Origin: Sulfotelmatobacter sp963788225
Lineage (GTDB): Bacteria > Acidobacteriota > Terriglobia > Terriglobales > Acidobacteriaceae
Assembly (NCBI GenBank): GCA_963788225.1
Contig: CAWBGI010000002.1
Span: 1,054,001-1,118,000, forward strand
Direction of reading: 5' to 3'
DNA length: 64,000 bases
Part shown: positions 33,843 to 41,741 of the stretch, in pieces
Numbering within the stretch: the first letter of the stretch is position 1
Layout: each line of letters opens with the position of its first letter
Position numbers and translations under genes: made by a program
The notes under the pieces: model-generated
Database searches by the model: none
Seen by the model: the letters and a program-made list of their open reading frames with translations, nothing else
What the model was told of the DNA's origin: nothing

Positions 33843-34229
33843 TTAAGCGGTTTGCTGTTGATGGTAGCGCTGCCGTACTTCACGTTCTGCGGCCAGCCAG
33901 TCCTCGCGTTCGCTGCCAGGCGCGGCTCCGCGCTGCTGGAAAAGTTCGTAGGCACGCCGCCGAATCTCATCTTCGATGTTGATCGGAACCACCCGGCGGG
34001 GCTCCGTCTTCACCACTTCAAACTTCTTCCGGGGTTCGGCCACGATCTTGGCTTCCGGCCTGGTTGCGACAGGCGCGGTTTCGGCTGAAACGGCCCGCAC
34101 ATCCTTCTGGACATCCATCGGTACATCCTTCTGCAAATCGGGCACGCTGGCCGCGGTGCCGGTATTGGTTTGCTCTGGGTTTGCGTTGCTGCGATTAGCC
34201 TTACTGCCGGAAGTAGATTTTCTCGCCAT
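33843..34229 (-). CDS. DUF2934 domain protein
   Basis: A 128-residue protein. The N-terminal 80 residues are a low-complexity Lys/Ser/Asn then Val/Pro/Glu region; the C-terminus has EDEIRRRAYELFQQRGAAPG, EREDWLAAEREVRQRY, the DUF2934 pattern (two helices around W). Function is unknown; the family is frequent in soil bacteria and often near stress or plasmid-maintenance genes. AAGGAG lies 10 nt before ATG 34229. Confidence 0.8.
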   Translation of the reverse strand: MARKSTSGSKANRSNANPEQTNTGTAASVPDLQKDVPMDVQKDVRAVSAETAPVATRPEAKIVAEPRKKFEVVKTEPRRVVPINIEDEIRRRAYELFQQRGAAPGSEREDWLAAEREVRQRYHQQQTA

Positions 34230-34274
34230 ATACGGATACTCCTTTTAGATACCTGAATTTAGGAATGAATTTGG

Positions 34275-34291
34275 GTGGTTCAGAGAACCAC
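34275..34291. other. Small hairpin near the DUF2934 start
   Basis: GTGGTTC-AGA-GAACCAC is a perfect 7-bp stem with a 3-nt loop, 46 nt upstream of the DUF2934 gene. It may be an operator or leader hairpin. Confidence 0.35.
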
Positions 34292-34413
34292 AAACACCTC
34301 GCCCCACAGCGTTTAGGAGAACATTAAACTTGGTGGCGGAGTTGGCATTAGTATAAACCTCCGGGGGCTGTGGAAACCTGTTTTCTCGAAGAAATCGGCG
34401 GGGATGCCTTTGC

Positions 34414-34419
34414 TATAAT
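34414..34419 (+). promoter_or_regulatory. -10 box of the tRNA-Glu promoter
   Basis: A perfect TATAAT 15 bp before the tRNA 5' end. A matching -35 hexamer is not obvious. Confidence 0.6.
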
Positions 34420-34434
34420 CGAAGGTCTGCAAGT

Positions 34435-34509
34435 GGCGCTATCGTCTAGGGGTTAGGACGGAAGATTCTCAATCTTCAAACCCGGGTTCGATTCCCGGTA
34501 GCGCTACCA
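34435..34509 (+). tRNA. tRNA-Glu (CTC anticodon)
   Basis: Complete cloverleaf: acceptor GGCGCTA/TAGCGCT (first pair G-U), D-arm with TCTAGGGGTTAGGAC, anticodon stem GAAGA/TCTTC around TTCTCAA giving anticodon CTC (reads GAG), T-arm CCGGGTTCGATTCCCGG, discriminator A and encoded CCA. Confidence 0.96.
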
Positions 34510-34591
34510 AATTCCTGCCGCGGTCCCGCTTGAGCGACGAGCGATTTCGGATCCGGTGATCCCGCACAATGCCCTACCGGATGATGAGGTA

Positions 34592-35476
34592 ATGACGGGA
34601 GACCACAAAGTCAACTCTTATCGCTTCCTGGACGGCCTGTCGAGCCGCATGATCAGGAACTGGATCAGCCTGGAAAAACCGCGTGACATCCCTTGGACTC
34701 CTCCCAATAAACCGCTGAACCAGTTGACGGTCGCGTTGATCAGTTCGGCGGGCCTGGCGCTTGCAAGCGACAAGCCTTTCGACCAGGAAATCGAACGCCG
34801 GAATCCCTGGATCAGTGACCCCTCATTCAGAATCATTCCGCGGGGAACAATGGCACAAGATATTGGCGTCTACCATTTGCATATCAACCCGCAGTTCATC
34901 CAACAGGACATCAACTGCGCGTTGCCGCTGCAGCGGCTGGCGGAACTGGAAGCCGGCGGCGAGATTGGGCGCGCGGCGCCGTCGCATTATTCCTATATCG
35001 GTTACACTTGCAAGCCCGAGCGCCTGCTCAGCGAGAGCGTTCCAGCCATCATCGGCAAACTGCGCGAGGAAGCTGTGGATGTGGTGGTGCTGGTACCCGC
35101 ATGACCGGTCTGCTGCTGGTCCGTGGGACTGGTTCAACGACAGATTGAGGCCGCAGGCTTCAGCACGATTGCGTTGTCGAACATTCCGGATTTGACCGCG
35201 GCCGTATGCGTGCCGCGCATCGCTGCGATTGAGTACCCGTTCGGTCTCACCGTCGGGCTGCCGGGCGACTCCGCCGGTCAACTGGCGGCACTGCGCGCGA
35301 CCCTTGCGGCCGTACAGGAGATGAAGGTGTCTGGGAGTGTTCGCCATCTGCCCTTCGCGTTGCCGCAGAACGCTAACTTGAACACTCATCCGCCGGGGCG
35401 TCCGCCGATTGTCAAATATCTTGCCAAGCATCCCTGGCATGTGCCGAACCTGTGGCGCCGCGAGGTTCCCGACTAG
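34592..35476 (+). CDS. Proline/glycine reductase B-family protein, probable selenoprotein (in-frame TGA)
   Basis: One frame of 295 codons with TGA at 35102-35104 (residue 171). Both sides are coding: before it NSYRFLDGLSSRMIRNW, PSFRIIPRGTMAQDIGVYHL, HYSYIGYTC and DVVVLVPA; after it PVCCWSVGLVQRQIEAAGF, LSNIPDLTAAVCVPRIAAIE and YPFGLTVGLPGD. This is the family of glycine/betaine/D-proline reductase selenoprotein B, whose active site is U-x-x-C; here it would be U-P-V-C. A hairpin 14 nt beyond the TGA fits a bacterial SECIS element. Start is ATG 34592 (GAGG close upstream) or GTG 34556. The substrate is unknown; many non-clostridial members are not true reductases. It ends 3 bp from proline dehydrogenase, tail to tail. 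Confidence 0.82.
35102..35132 (+). promoter_or_regulatory. TGA selenocysteine codon with SECIS-like hairpin
   Basis: TGA is 35102-35104. CTGGTCC (35116-35122) pairs with GGACTGG (35126-35132) around a GTG loop; seven pairs, two of them G-U. The loop lies about 19-21 nt after the TGA, where SelB-bound hairpins usually sit, and contains a G-U. Not verified by folding. Confidence 0.6.
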
Positions 35477-35479
35477 TCT

Positions 35480-36406
35480 TTAAGCCCGCAATAGATTCCG
35501 CGCGATGAACAACACATTCGCCGGGCGCTCGCCCAGGCGGCGCATGAAGTAGGGATACCATTCCGTGCCAAACGGAATATAGATGCGGACGCGCCAGCCA
35601 TTCTTTACCAGGCTTTGCTGCAGGTCGCGGCGGATGCCGTAGAGCATCTGGAACTCGAAGGAGTCGCGGGAAAGCTTTTCGCTGGTCGCGAAGGCCTGGG
35701 CTTCCTGGATGATGTGCGGATCGTGCGTGGCCATGCCGTGATAGATGCCGCTCTTCATCAGGATCTTCATCAGCTTGATGTAGTTGGCGTCGACGTCGGC
35801 CTTCGACTCGAAAGCGATCTCCGGAGGTTCCTTATATGCGCCTTTGCAGAGCCGGATGCGGATGCCTTCTGCGAGCAGTTTCTCAATATCACTCTCGGAG
35901 CGTTTCAGGTACGCCTGAATCACCGTGCCGACGGAGTTGCCATAGCCCGGCATGCGGTGGAGTTCGTGGACGAAATCGAGCGTGCGCTGCGTGTAGGGCG
36001 AGCCCTCCATGTCGACGCGCACAAAGCCCGTCGGATTCATGGCCGCGGCTTTGGCAACCAGGCCGCCGACGGTGTCGCGGGCCAGCTGCTCATCCACATC
36101 GAGGCCCATGTGTGTGAGCTTGAGGCTGATGTTGGCGTTGAGGTGGTTGGCGGCGATGGCCTCGAGAATCTGATGATAAAGCTGGGCGCTGTGTCGAGCC
36201 TCGTCGGGATTGGTGACGTTTTCGCCTAAATTGTCGATGGTCACGCTCATACCGGAGCGGTTGATCGTCTGCGTGGCGCGGACAGCGTCGGCAATCTCAG
36301 TGCCGGCCACGAAGCGGCCGGAGACGCGGCGGCCCAGCGAGGAACGCTCGGCGAAGTTGCGCAGAGTCGGATTCTCGGAAAGATGGACGAAAAAAGCTCT
36401 TAACAT
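35480..36406 (-). CDS. Proline dehydrogenase
   Basis: A 308-residue FAD enzyme (PutA/PRODH barrel) that oxidises proline to pyrroline-5-carboxylate. VTIDNLGENVTNPDEA, ISLKLTHMGLDVD, FVRVDMEGSPYTQRTLD, IQAYLKRSESDIEKLL, IRLCKGAYKEPPEIAF, MATHDPHIIQEA and EFQMLYGIRRDLQ are the conserved strands; the C-terminal YIPFGTEWYPYFMRRLGERP holds the substrate arginines. It is the short single-function type without the P5C dehydrogenase domain. It converges on the selenoprotein-B-like gene, whose namesake acts on D-proline; a metabolic tie is possible but unproven. Confidence 0.93.
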   Translation of the reverse strand: MLRAFFVHLSENPTLRNFAERSSLGRRVSGRFVAGTEIADAVRATQTINRSGMSVTIDNLGENVTNPDEARHSAQLYHQILEAIAANHLNANISLKLTHMGLDVDEQLARDTVGGLVAKAAAMNPTGFVRVDMEGSPYTQRTLDFVHELHRMPGYGNSVGTVIQAYLKRSESDIEKLLAEGIRIRLCKGAYKEPPEIAFESKADVDANYIKLMKILMKSGIYHGMATHDPHIIQEAQAFATSEKLSRDSFEFQMLYGIRRDLQQSLVKNGWRVRIYIPFGTEWYPYFMRRLGERPANVLFIARNLLRA

Positions 36407-36712
36407 TCCGCACCTAGAACATTGACAGCCGGTACCAATGGATGAATAGAGATTAGGAGCACAGAACGTTGTATCACAACGAAGGCGCGCCGCAAGCGGG
36501 AGACCATCGCAAGTGGTGGCTCAGTTTGAATTCTTACGCCTGTGGTTCGCGTCATCCTGTGTGCAGCCGTTTTTCAGGCGGAACGAAGGATCCCTCACGC
36601 GGCTGAAGTACGCCGCGTTTCGGGATGACGCCGTCGTGGAGAATAAATTCAAACCGAGCCACCGCCCGGCGACCTTATGCCGGGGCGGGTTGGGTACGAG
36701 GCAGGATCGCCG
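36407..36712. other. Intergenic region, 306 bp, with REP-like DNA
   Basis: No gene. Most of the middle is REP-like sequence (listed separately). The left end should hold the proline dehydrogenase promoter, but no clear hexamers are seen. Confidence 0.5.
36551..36631. repeat. REP-like element, third copy (double)
   Basis: GTCATCCTGTGTGCAGCC ... GAACGAAGGATCCC is followed by ACGCGGCTGAAGTACGCCGCGT and TCGGGATGACG. Two head-to-tail or overlapping copies with variable inner stems. Confidence 0.65.
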
Positions 36713-37042
36713 TTAGGGATTAAATTTCAGTTCAACGCTCTCGTGGGTTTCGTGAGGGGCAGGCTCCCACTTCCAATTGCGCAGCGCGTTCTGCGCAGCT
36801 TGCGCCAGCAATGGATGTCCACCCCTAACGTCGAGGGACTTTACCGCGCCATTGGGGGCAACCAGCACGTCCACCCTCACGCTTCCTCGTATGTTCATGG
36901 TGCGGGCGAGGCCGGGATATTCCGCCTCCACTTTGGTCACAATTTTGCGGATGCCGGGTGAGTCCTGAGCAGCAGCAAGGCTGGAAGCGAACACCAGTAT
37001 TGGTACGAATACAAATAAAGCAACCGCGATCCGGTTCTTCAT
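36713..37042 (-). CDS. TonB C-terminal domain protein, exported
   Basis: A 109-residue protein with a signal peptide (IAVALFVFVPILVFASSLAA) and a TonB C-terminal fold: VEAEYPGLARTMNIRGSVRV, DVLVAPNGAVKSLDVRGGHP and LRNWKWEPAP. TonB proteins couple the proton motive force to outer-membrane receptors, but this one has only a signal peptide or anchor and no proline-rich linker, so it may be a stand-alone periplasmic domain. ATG 37042 is chosen because the signal peptide begins there. Confidence 0.75.
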   Translation of the reverse strand: MKNRIAVALFVFVPILVFASSLAAAQDSPGIRKIVTKVEAEYPGLARTMNIRGSVRVDVLVAPNGAVKSLDVRGGHPLLAQAAQNALRNWKWEPAPHETHESVELKFNP

Positions 37043-37163
37043 AGTGAATCGTCCGTATTCAGAATAAGATGAATGTAATGGACGAAGGTAGATTACCCCG
37101 GTAATGCGGCGAGGCAACCCCGAGCGAGAGAACGCTTAGTTCTGGGCCCAGGCTTGCTGCGGT

Positions 37164-38096
37164 TCAGCTTCCATGCTCTTCCAGAAACTTCTCGACCTCA
37201 ATGGCCGCCATGCAGCCAGTGCCGGCGGCGGTGATGGCCTGGCGGTAGCGCCGGTCCTGCACATCTCCACAGGCATAAACGCCGTGGACGCGTGTGTGCA
37301 CATAGTTGTGCGTCTTGAGATAGCCATCCGCGTCGGTGTCGAGCTGGCCGTGGAATATCTTCGCATTGGGCTCGTGGCCGATGCCGAGAAACAGGGCGCT
37401 GGTGGGGAAGTTGGTAAAGTCGCCCGTCTTTACGTTTCGCAGTTTGAGGCCAGTGACCTCGTTCTTGGTGTGATCGTAGACGTCTTCGACCACGGTGTCA
37501 GTCAGGAAATGGATTTTCGGGTTTTTTTGCGCACGCTCCAGCATGATCTTGGAAGCGCGAAAACTTCCGCGGCGGTGAATCAGCGTCACCTTGGTGGCAA
37601 AGCGAGTGAGGAACGTGGCTTCCTCCATGGCGGAATCGCCGCCGCCCACGACAACAATCTCTTTTCCTGAAAAGAAAAAGCCGTCGCAGGTCGCGCATGA
37701 CGAAACGCCGTGCCCGATCAGCTTCTGCTCGTTGGGCAGGCCCAGCCACCGGGCCGAAGCTCCGCTGGCAATAATGAGCGCCTGCGCGTGCACCTGATGC
37801 ACGCCCAGATGAAGCAGAAACGGGCGCTTACTGAGGTCAGCGCTGGTTAGGTGCGACAGGCGGTATTCGGCGCCGAAGCGTTCCGATTGCTTGCGCATGT
37901 TCTCGACCAACTGCGGTCCCATGATTCCTTCGGGAAAGCCGGGGAAATTTTCCACCAGCGTGGTGAGGGAAAGCTGGCCGCCGGGCTCGTGGCCTTCGAC
38001 CACAAGAGGCTTCAGGTTGGCGCGCGCGGTGTAAAGCGCGGCGGTGTGTCCGGCGCAGCCGGAACCGATGATGACGACGTTGCGGGTTTCGCTCAT
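37164..38096 (-). CDS. trxB: Thioredoxin reductase
   Basis: A 310-residue NADPH flavoprotein that reduces thioredoxin. FAD motif VVIIGSGCAGHTAALYTARA; redox pair C134-A-T-C137 in GVSSCATCDGFFF; NADPH motif IVVVGGGDSAMEEATFL; and GVYACGDVQDRRYRQAITAA at the C-terminus. The FAD motif has GSGCAG in place of GSGPAG. Length and domain order are normal. The gene is alone on its strand stretch, read toward the TonB-like gene. Confidence 0.95.
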   Translation of the reverse strand: MSETRNVVIIGSGCAGHTAALYTARANLKPLVVEGHEPGGQLSLTTLVENFPGFPEGIMGPQLVENMRKQSERFGAEYRLSHLTSADLSKRPFLLHLGVHQVHAQALIIASGASARWLGLPNEQKLIGHGVSSCATCDGFFFSGKEIVVVGGGDSAMEEATFLTRFATKVTLIHRRGSFRASKIMLERAQKNPKIHFLTDTVVEDVYDHTKNEVTGLKLRNVKTGDFTNFPTSALFLGIGHEPNAKIFHGQLDTDADGYLKTHNYVHTRVHGVYACGDVQDRRYRQAITAAGTGCMAAIEVEKFLEEHGS

Positions 38097-38167
38097 GATT
38101 GGCTAGCCGTTAGATTGCTGATTCCAGATTTCGATGCACTGCCCCATGCGAGGCCAAAAACCAAAAT

Positions 38168-38198
38168 CTTCACCACAGAGGGCACGGGTACACAGGGT
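38168..38198. repeat. Single-arm tandem repeat, CACAGAGGGCAC word
   Basis: TTCACCACAGAGGGCACGGG and TACACAGGG resemble the left arm of the element at 56079-56199 and the insert in imuA. It lies between two minus-strand genes. Confidence 0.6.
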
Positions 38199-38207
38199 AA
38201 TTCTCTG

Positions 38208-38978
38208 TCATTTCTTTTCTACTGATGGTTTGGCAGCCGGTTTTGCGGACTTCGCTTTTGACGTCGTAGACGCTCCCGCACCCGGCATCTGGGCCAACTC
38301 CGCCGGCACGGTCCGCCGCACGCCGAGCAGCTTGCGATAGTTGGCCAGCACTTCGGAGGCGCTGCGGAATAACGGTTCGTAAGCGCTCTGATCGGGAGCG
38401 GGCCCGTTTTCCGATGCCATGCAGCGGGCCAGCGCAATCGATGATTTTCCGAAACGCTCCAGCCGGATCCGGCTGGCCGGAGTGTTGGCCGTGACCATGG
38501 TTTCCGCGCTGCCGATCGCCGAAGCGCTGTCTTCCATCGAGAGCTGGATCAGGTCCTTCGGATCCCGCACATGCAGCACAAGGGTCTCAACCATGTTCCG
38601 TCCATCGTTGCTGAAGGAGTACTGCACGCTGGCAAACAGGGCCTGCACCGCGAATTCACGGCGTATGCGGACGTAGCGTGCCACCGATGCTTCGTCGGAC
38701 ATTTGCGCGCCTTGTCCGGGCTGAAGGAAGTTGGGCGCGTCAGTCAGCGTAGAAAGCCCATGAGAAATTTCGAAGTCCGGGGCGAACAGCGGCTGCTTCG
38801 GCACGCGCGCCAGGGCCGCGGCGATCTCTTTTTGCTCCGCGGCGGAGGGCGTGCAAACGTTCAGCAAATTGACTTTTACTTGCGGCTGCTGCGCCGAAGG
38901 GGATTCGGCAGCCTGTTGGGATATGGCGGGAAGAGCTAAAAGAAAGGCAGTGGGAAGCAGAATGAATTTTGAGAGCAC
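38208..38978 (-). CDS. Exported protein of unknown function
   Basis: A 256-residue protein with a signal peptide (LLPTAFLLALPAISQQ) and a mature part containing VNLLNVCTPSAAEQKEIAAA and FSNDGRNMVETLVLHVRDPK, ending in a Lys/Ala-rich tail (SKAKSAKPAAKPSVEKK). I do not recognise a domain. It is followed by trxB and preceded by a tandem-arm repeat; no operon is clear. Confidence 0.7.
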   Translation of the reverse strand: MLSKFILLPTAFLLALPAISQQAAESPSAQQPQVKVNLLNVCTPSAAEQKEIAAALARVPKQPLFAPDFEISHGLSTLTDAPNFLQPGQGAQMSDEASVARYVRIRREFAVQALFASVQYSFSNDGRNMVETLVLHVRDPKDLIQLSMEDSASAIGSAETMVTANTPASRIRLERFGKSSIALARCMASENGPAPDQSAYEPLFRSASEVLANYRKLLGVRRTVPAELAQMPGAGASTTSKAKSAKPAAKPSVEKK

Positions 38979-38997
38979 AGCAGAATTCTAACTGATG

Positions 38998-39122
38998 CTT
39001 GCCATATTGCCGATTGCCAATTTCCAATTGCCGATTGAGATGCGGTCGTTGGCTTTCAATCGGCAATTGGCAATCGGAAGTTGGCAATCTTGTTCTAAGT
39101 GGGAACTGAGAACTGAGAACTG
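38998..39122. repeat. Tandem-arm inverted repeat, CAATTGCCGATTG word
   Basis: Left arm 38998-39040 (TTGCCGATTGCCAATTTCC), right arm 39056-39090 (TCAATCGGCAATTGGCAATC), then a second short tandem GGGAACTGAGAACTGAGAAC at 39100-39122. The first word also occurs inside imuB and dnaE2. Confidence 0.8.
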
Positions 39123-39142
39123 GTTTCGATTAGAATTCCCTC

Positions 39143-39343
39143 ATGGCGAATCTGACACTGGTTTACGGCATGAGGCTGCTGCCCTCTGAGGATGTGGCCG
39201 AGGTGGGATCCGCTCCGGTGAAGCTCACCAACGGACGCGAGGCGCACGTCACCATGCACGTGCTCGAAGGCAGCAAGGAAGAGATCGAGAAGCAGTTGCG
39301 CACCAGCCTGGAGGCGTTCTTCGATCTGTATCCGGAGATTTAA
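39143..39343 (+). CDS. Small conserved-looking protein, unknown
   Basis: A 66-residue acidic protein: ANLTLVYGMRLLPSEDVAEV, HVTMHVLEGSKEEIEKQLRT, SLEAFFDLYPEI. It has no signal or membrane segment and reads as a small alpha/beta domain. I cannot name it. It precedes the phosphatase gene on the same strand, with a hairpin-rich gap between. Confidence 0.6.
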   Translation: MANLTLVYGMRLLPSEDVAEVGSAPVKLTNGREAHVTMHVLEGSKEEIEKQLRTSLEAFFDLYPEI

Positions 39344-39383
39344 GAATTCTGCGACAAAGACTGGGCTCGAATCGAGGTTCGGG

Positions 39384-39465
39384 AAGGGCACGACTTCAGT
39401 CGTGCAGCTGAGTCGTCCAAGATATGTCGGCGCTTCAGCGCCTGAGGTACCCTTTTTTTGGGGGC
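39384..39465 (+). terminator. Paired hairpins with T-run between the small gene and the phosphatase
   Basis: GGCACGACTTCAGTCGTGC forms one strong hairpin, GGCGCTTCAGCGCC a second one, followed by TACCC and seven T. This resembles a terminator preceded by an interspersed palindrome. Confidence 0.5.
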
Positions 39466-39511
39466 CGAATGTTTTTTGGGCGGCCTCCCAGCGGTCCGGC
39501 GAATCGATACC

Positions 39512-41710
39512 ATGAAGCAGTTTTATTGGAAGCTGCGCGCAAGAATGCTGGCGGCCGGTCTGTGGCCGCAGGGATGGATCGCGCGCGGAGCCTGCTACTC
39601 GTTGGGCTTGGCGGTAGGGCTTTTCGTCCTTCAAATGCTGTTGAGGCTGGTTGCCCCGCGCGCCAGCAACAGCCTTGGGGGATGGGTCAAATTTCTCGTT
39701 TTCGACGCAGCTTTACTCTTTTCCATTCTCGCTTTCCGCTGGCTGAAGCGAAAGATTCTGTGGCGCCTGCGCAACCGGCTGATCGTGACCTACATCTTCA
39801 TCGGCGTGATTCCCGCGGTGTTGTTGATAGCGATGGCTCTTATCACTCTCTACGGATTCGCCGGGCAGTTTGCCGTTTTCGTAGTGACTTCGGAAATCAA
39901 TTCGCAGTTGCGCAGCCTGGAAGCGGTGAATGCCGCGGTCGGCAACGAACTGGCGGCACGCCTGGAGCGTGGGGAGAACCCCACGGCCGAGTCGCTGTCG
40001 GGCCTGAGGAAACGCGATGCCGCGTGGGGACGCCGCCGGGTGCACGCCTGGCACGGCGAACACCTTTTATCTCTAGGCGATGATTTCAAGGGTCCTGAAC
40101 TCTCGCTTCCCGCTTTTGCCAAGGGAGGCCTGCGCGAAATCACCCGCGACCGCGACGGTCTGCACTTGCGCGTGGTGACGCTGCTTCCCGTGGGAGCGAA
40201 AACCCTCACCATCGTTACTGGCGAGCCCTTTGACAAGGAACTCGTAGGAAAGATTGCGGCCGACATGGGCGAAATCACGCTGTTGGATGACCCGGGTTTT
40301 TTGCAGGAAAACGCCGGTGGACAGCCTCGCTCCGCACCGCAAACGAGCCCAGATGGAAAATCTGACGCAAAGAAAAGTGGAATTACTATCAGCGAGAAGG
40401 AGAACGGGACCACGATTGATTTGCACCCCAGTCCCACCTTCACCGTGGGCACCGTGCCGGTTGCCGCCAGCAGCTTGGATCGCGAGGTTACTTTCTTCGC
40501 ACCTTTATCGGTGCTGGACTGGAAAACGGGCAAAAGCGAGCCGAGCGGGACTTTGTTAGTGCAGGTGCGAACCCGTCCTTCGGTGCTCTACGGCCATCTG
40601 TTTGCCGCGCTCGGAGAGTTTGTGCGGGGTGTAGAGGGAATTCTTCTTGGAATCCTTATCTTCTTCGCGCTGATCGAACTTATCGCCCTGATTATTGGCA
40701 CGCGAATGACCCGAACGGTTACGGGCGCAGTGGCGCAACTGTACGACGCGACCAAGCATGTGGATCGCGGCGATTTCAGTCATCGCATCCCCGTGAAGTC
40801 CAACGACCAGTTGGCGCAGCTTTCGCTGTCGTTCAATTCGATGACCGAGTCCATCGAGAAGCTGATCAAAGAGCAGAAAGAGAAGCAGCGGCTGGAAGGC
40901 GAACTCGCGATCGCGCAGGAAGTGCAGGCGCAATTATTTCCGCGGCAGGTTACGGAGCTGGAATCGCTTGAAGTGCACGGTTTCTGCCGTCCTGCGCGTA
41001 CGGTGAGCGGCGATTATTACGACTTCGTCACCGCCAGTTCCCACAAGCTTATTCTCGCAGTGGGCGATATCAGCGGGAAGGGAATTTCGGCGGCGTTGCT
41101 GATGGCGACCATCCACTCGGCGGTGCGCGCTTACAGCATAGAGAGCTTGCCCCAGATTCGCGAGGCAGTGGCGCGCGAGCCCGTGGCGGTGGGCGCAGTG
41201 GCGGGCGCGGGCCGCATGCTGGCGGCTTGGCCCGAAGGCATCGAGATTTCTCCCGGGGCGCTGCTCGGCCTACTCAATCACCAGCTCTACGAGAGCACTC
41301 GGCCGGAAAAGTATGCCACGCTGTTTCTCGGAATCTACGATGGGCGATCGCACAAGCTGACCTATAGCAACGGCGGCCATTTGCCGCCCATCCTGATTAG
41401 CCGAGACGGTGCGGTGCGCAGGCTGGAAGCCGGTGGGACCGTGGTCGGGCTGTTCGATAACATGACGTACGACGAAGGCTCGGTCGAAATGCATCCCGGA
41501 GAAATCCTCGTCGCTTACAGCGACGGCGTCACGGAGCCGGAAAACGAGTTCGGCGAATTTGGCGAGGAACGGCTGATTGATCTGGTGAGCGCGAACCGGC
41601 ACGCTCCGCTGGTGCAGATTAGCGAGGCCGTCACGTCCGCGGTCGATGACTGGATCGGCGATCACGAGCAGCCGGATGACATCACGCTGGTGCTGGCGCG
41701 GGCAAGATAG
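39512..41710 (+). CDS. Membrane PP2C/SpoIIE-type Ser/Thr phosphatase with HAMP domain
   Basis: A 732-residue sensor-like phosphatase. Membrane helices near 27-47, 60-75 and 90-115 precede an extracytoplasmic region; another helix (VEGILLGILIFFALIELIAL) leads into a HAMP domain (ALVGAVAQLYDATKHVDRGDFSHR appears here as two parts); EGELAIAQEVQAQLFPRQVT opens the PP2C/RsbU-like domain with RTVSGDYYDFV, AVGDISGKGISAALLMA and AYSDGVTEPEN as metal and catalytic motifs. RsbU-like phosphatases act on anti-anti-sigma proteins. ATG 39512 is favoured; an upstream start would run through the repeat region. Confidence 0.88.
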   Translation: MKQFYWKLRARMLAAGLWPQGWIARGACYSLGLAVGLFVLQMLLRLVAPRASNSLGGWVKFLVFDAALLFSILAFRWLKRKILWRLRNRLIVTYIFIGVIPAVLLIAMALITLYGFAGQFAVFVVTSEINSQLRSLEAVNAAVGNELAARLERGENPTAESLSGLRKRDAAWGRRRVHAWHGEHLLSLGDDFKGPELSLPAFAKGGLREITRDRDGLHLRVVTLLPVGAKTLTIVTGEPFDKELVGKIAADMGEITLLDDPGFLQENAGGQPRSAPQTSPDGKSDAKKSGITISEKENGTTIDLHPSPTFTVGTVPVAASSLDREVTFFAPLSVLDWKTGKSEPSGTLLVQVRTRPSVLYGHLFAALGEFVRGVEGILLGILIFFALIELIALIIGTRMTRTVTGAVAQLYDATKHVDRGDFSHRIPVKSNDQLAQLSLSFNSMTESIEKLIKEQKEKQRLEGELAIAQEVQAQLFPRQVTELESLEVHGFCRPARTVSGDYYDFVTASSHKLILAVGDISGKGISAALLMATIHSAVRAYSIESLPQIREAVAREPVAVGAVAGAGRMLAAWPEGIEISPGALLGLLNHQLYESTRPEKYATLFLGIYDGRSHKLTYSNGGHLPPILISRDGAVRRLEAGGTVVGLFDNMTYDEGSVEMHPGEILVAYSDGVTEPENEFGEFGEERLIDLVSANRHAPLVQISEAVTSAVDDWIGDHEQPDDITLVLARAR

Positions 41711-41731
41711 GTCTCGGGTCTCAGGTCTCAG
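41710..41731. repeat. Single-arm tandem repeat, GGTCTCAGGTC word
   Basis: GGTCTCGGGTCTCAGGTCTC overlaps the phosphatase stop. It matches one arm of the elements at 15417 and 21700. Confidence 0.55.
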
Positions 41732-41741
41732 GCTCCGTTCA

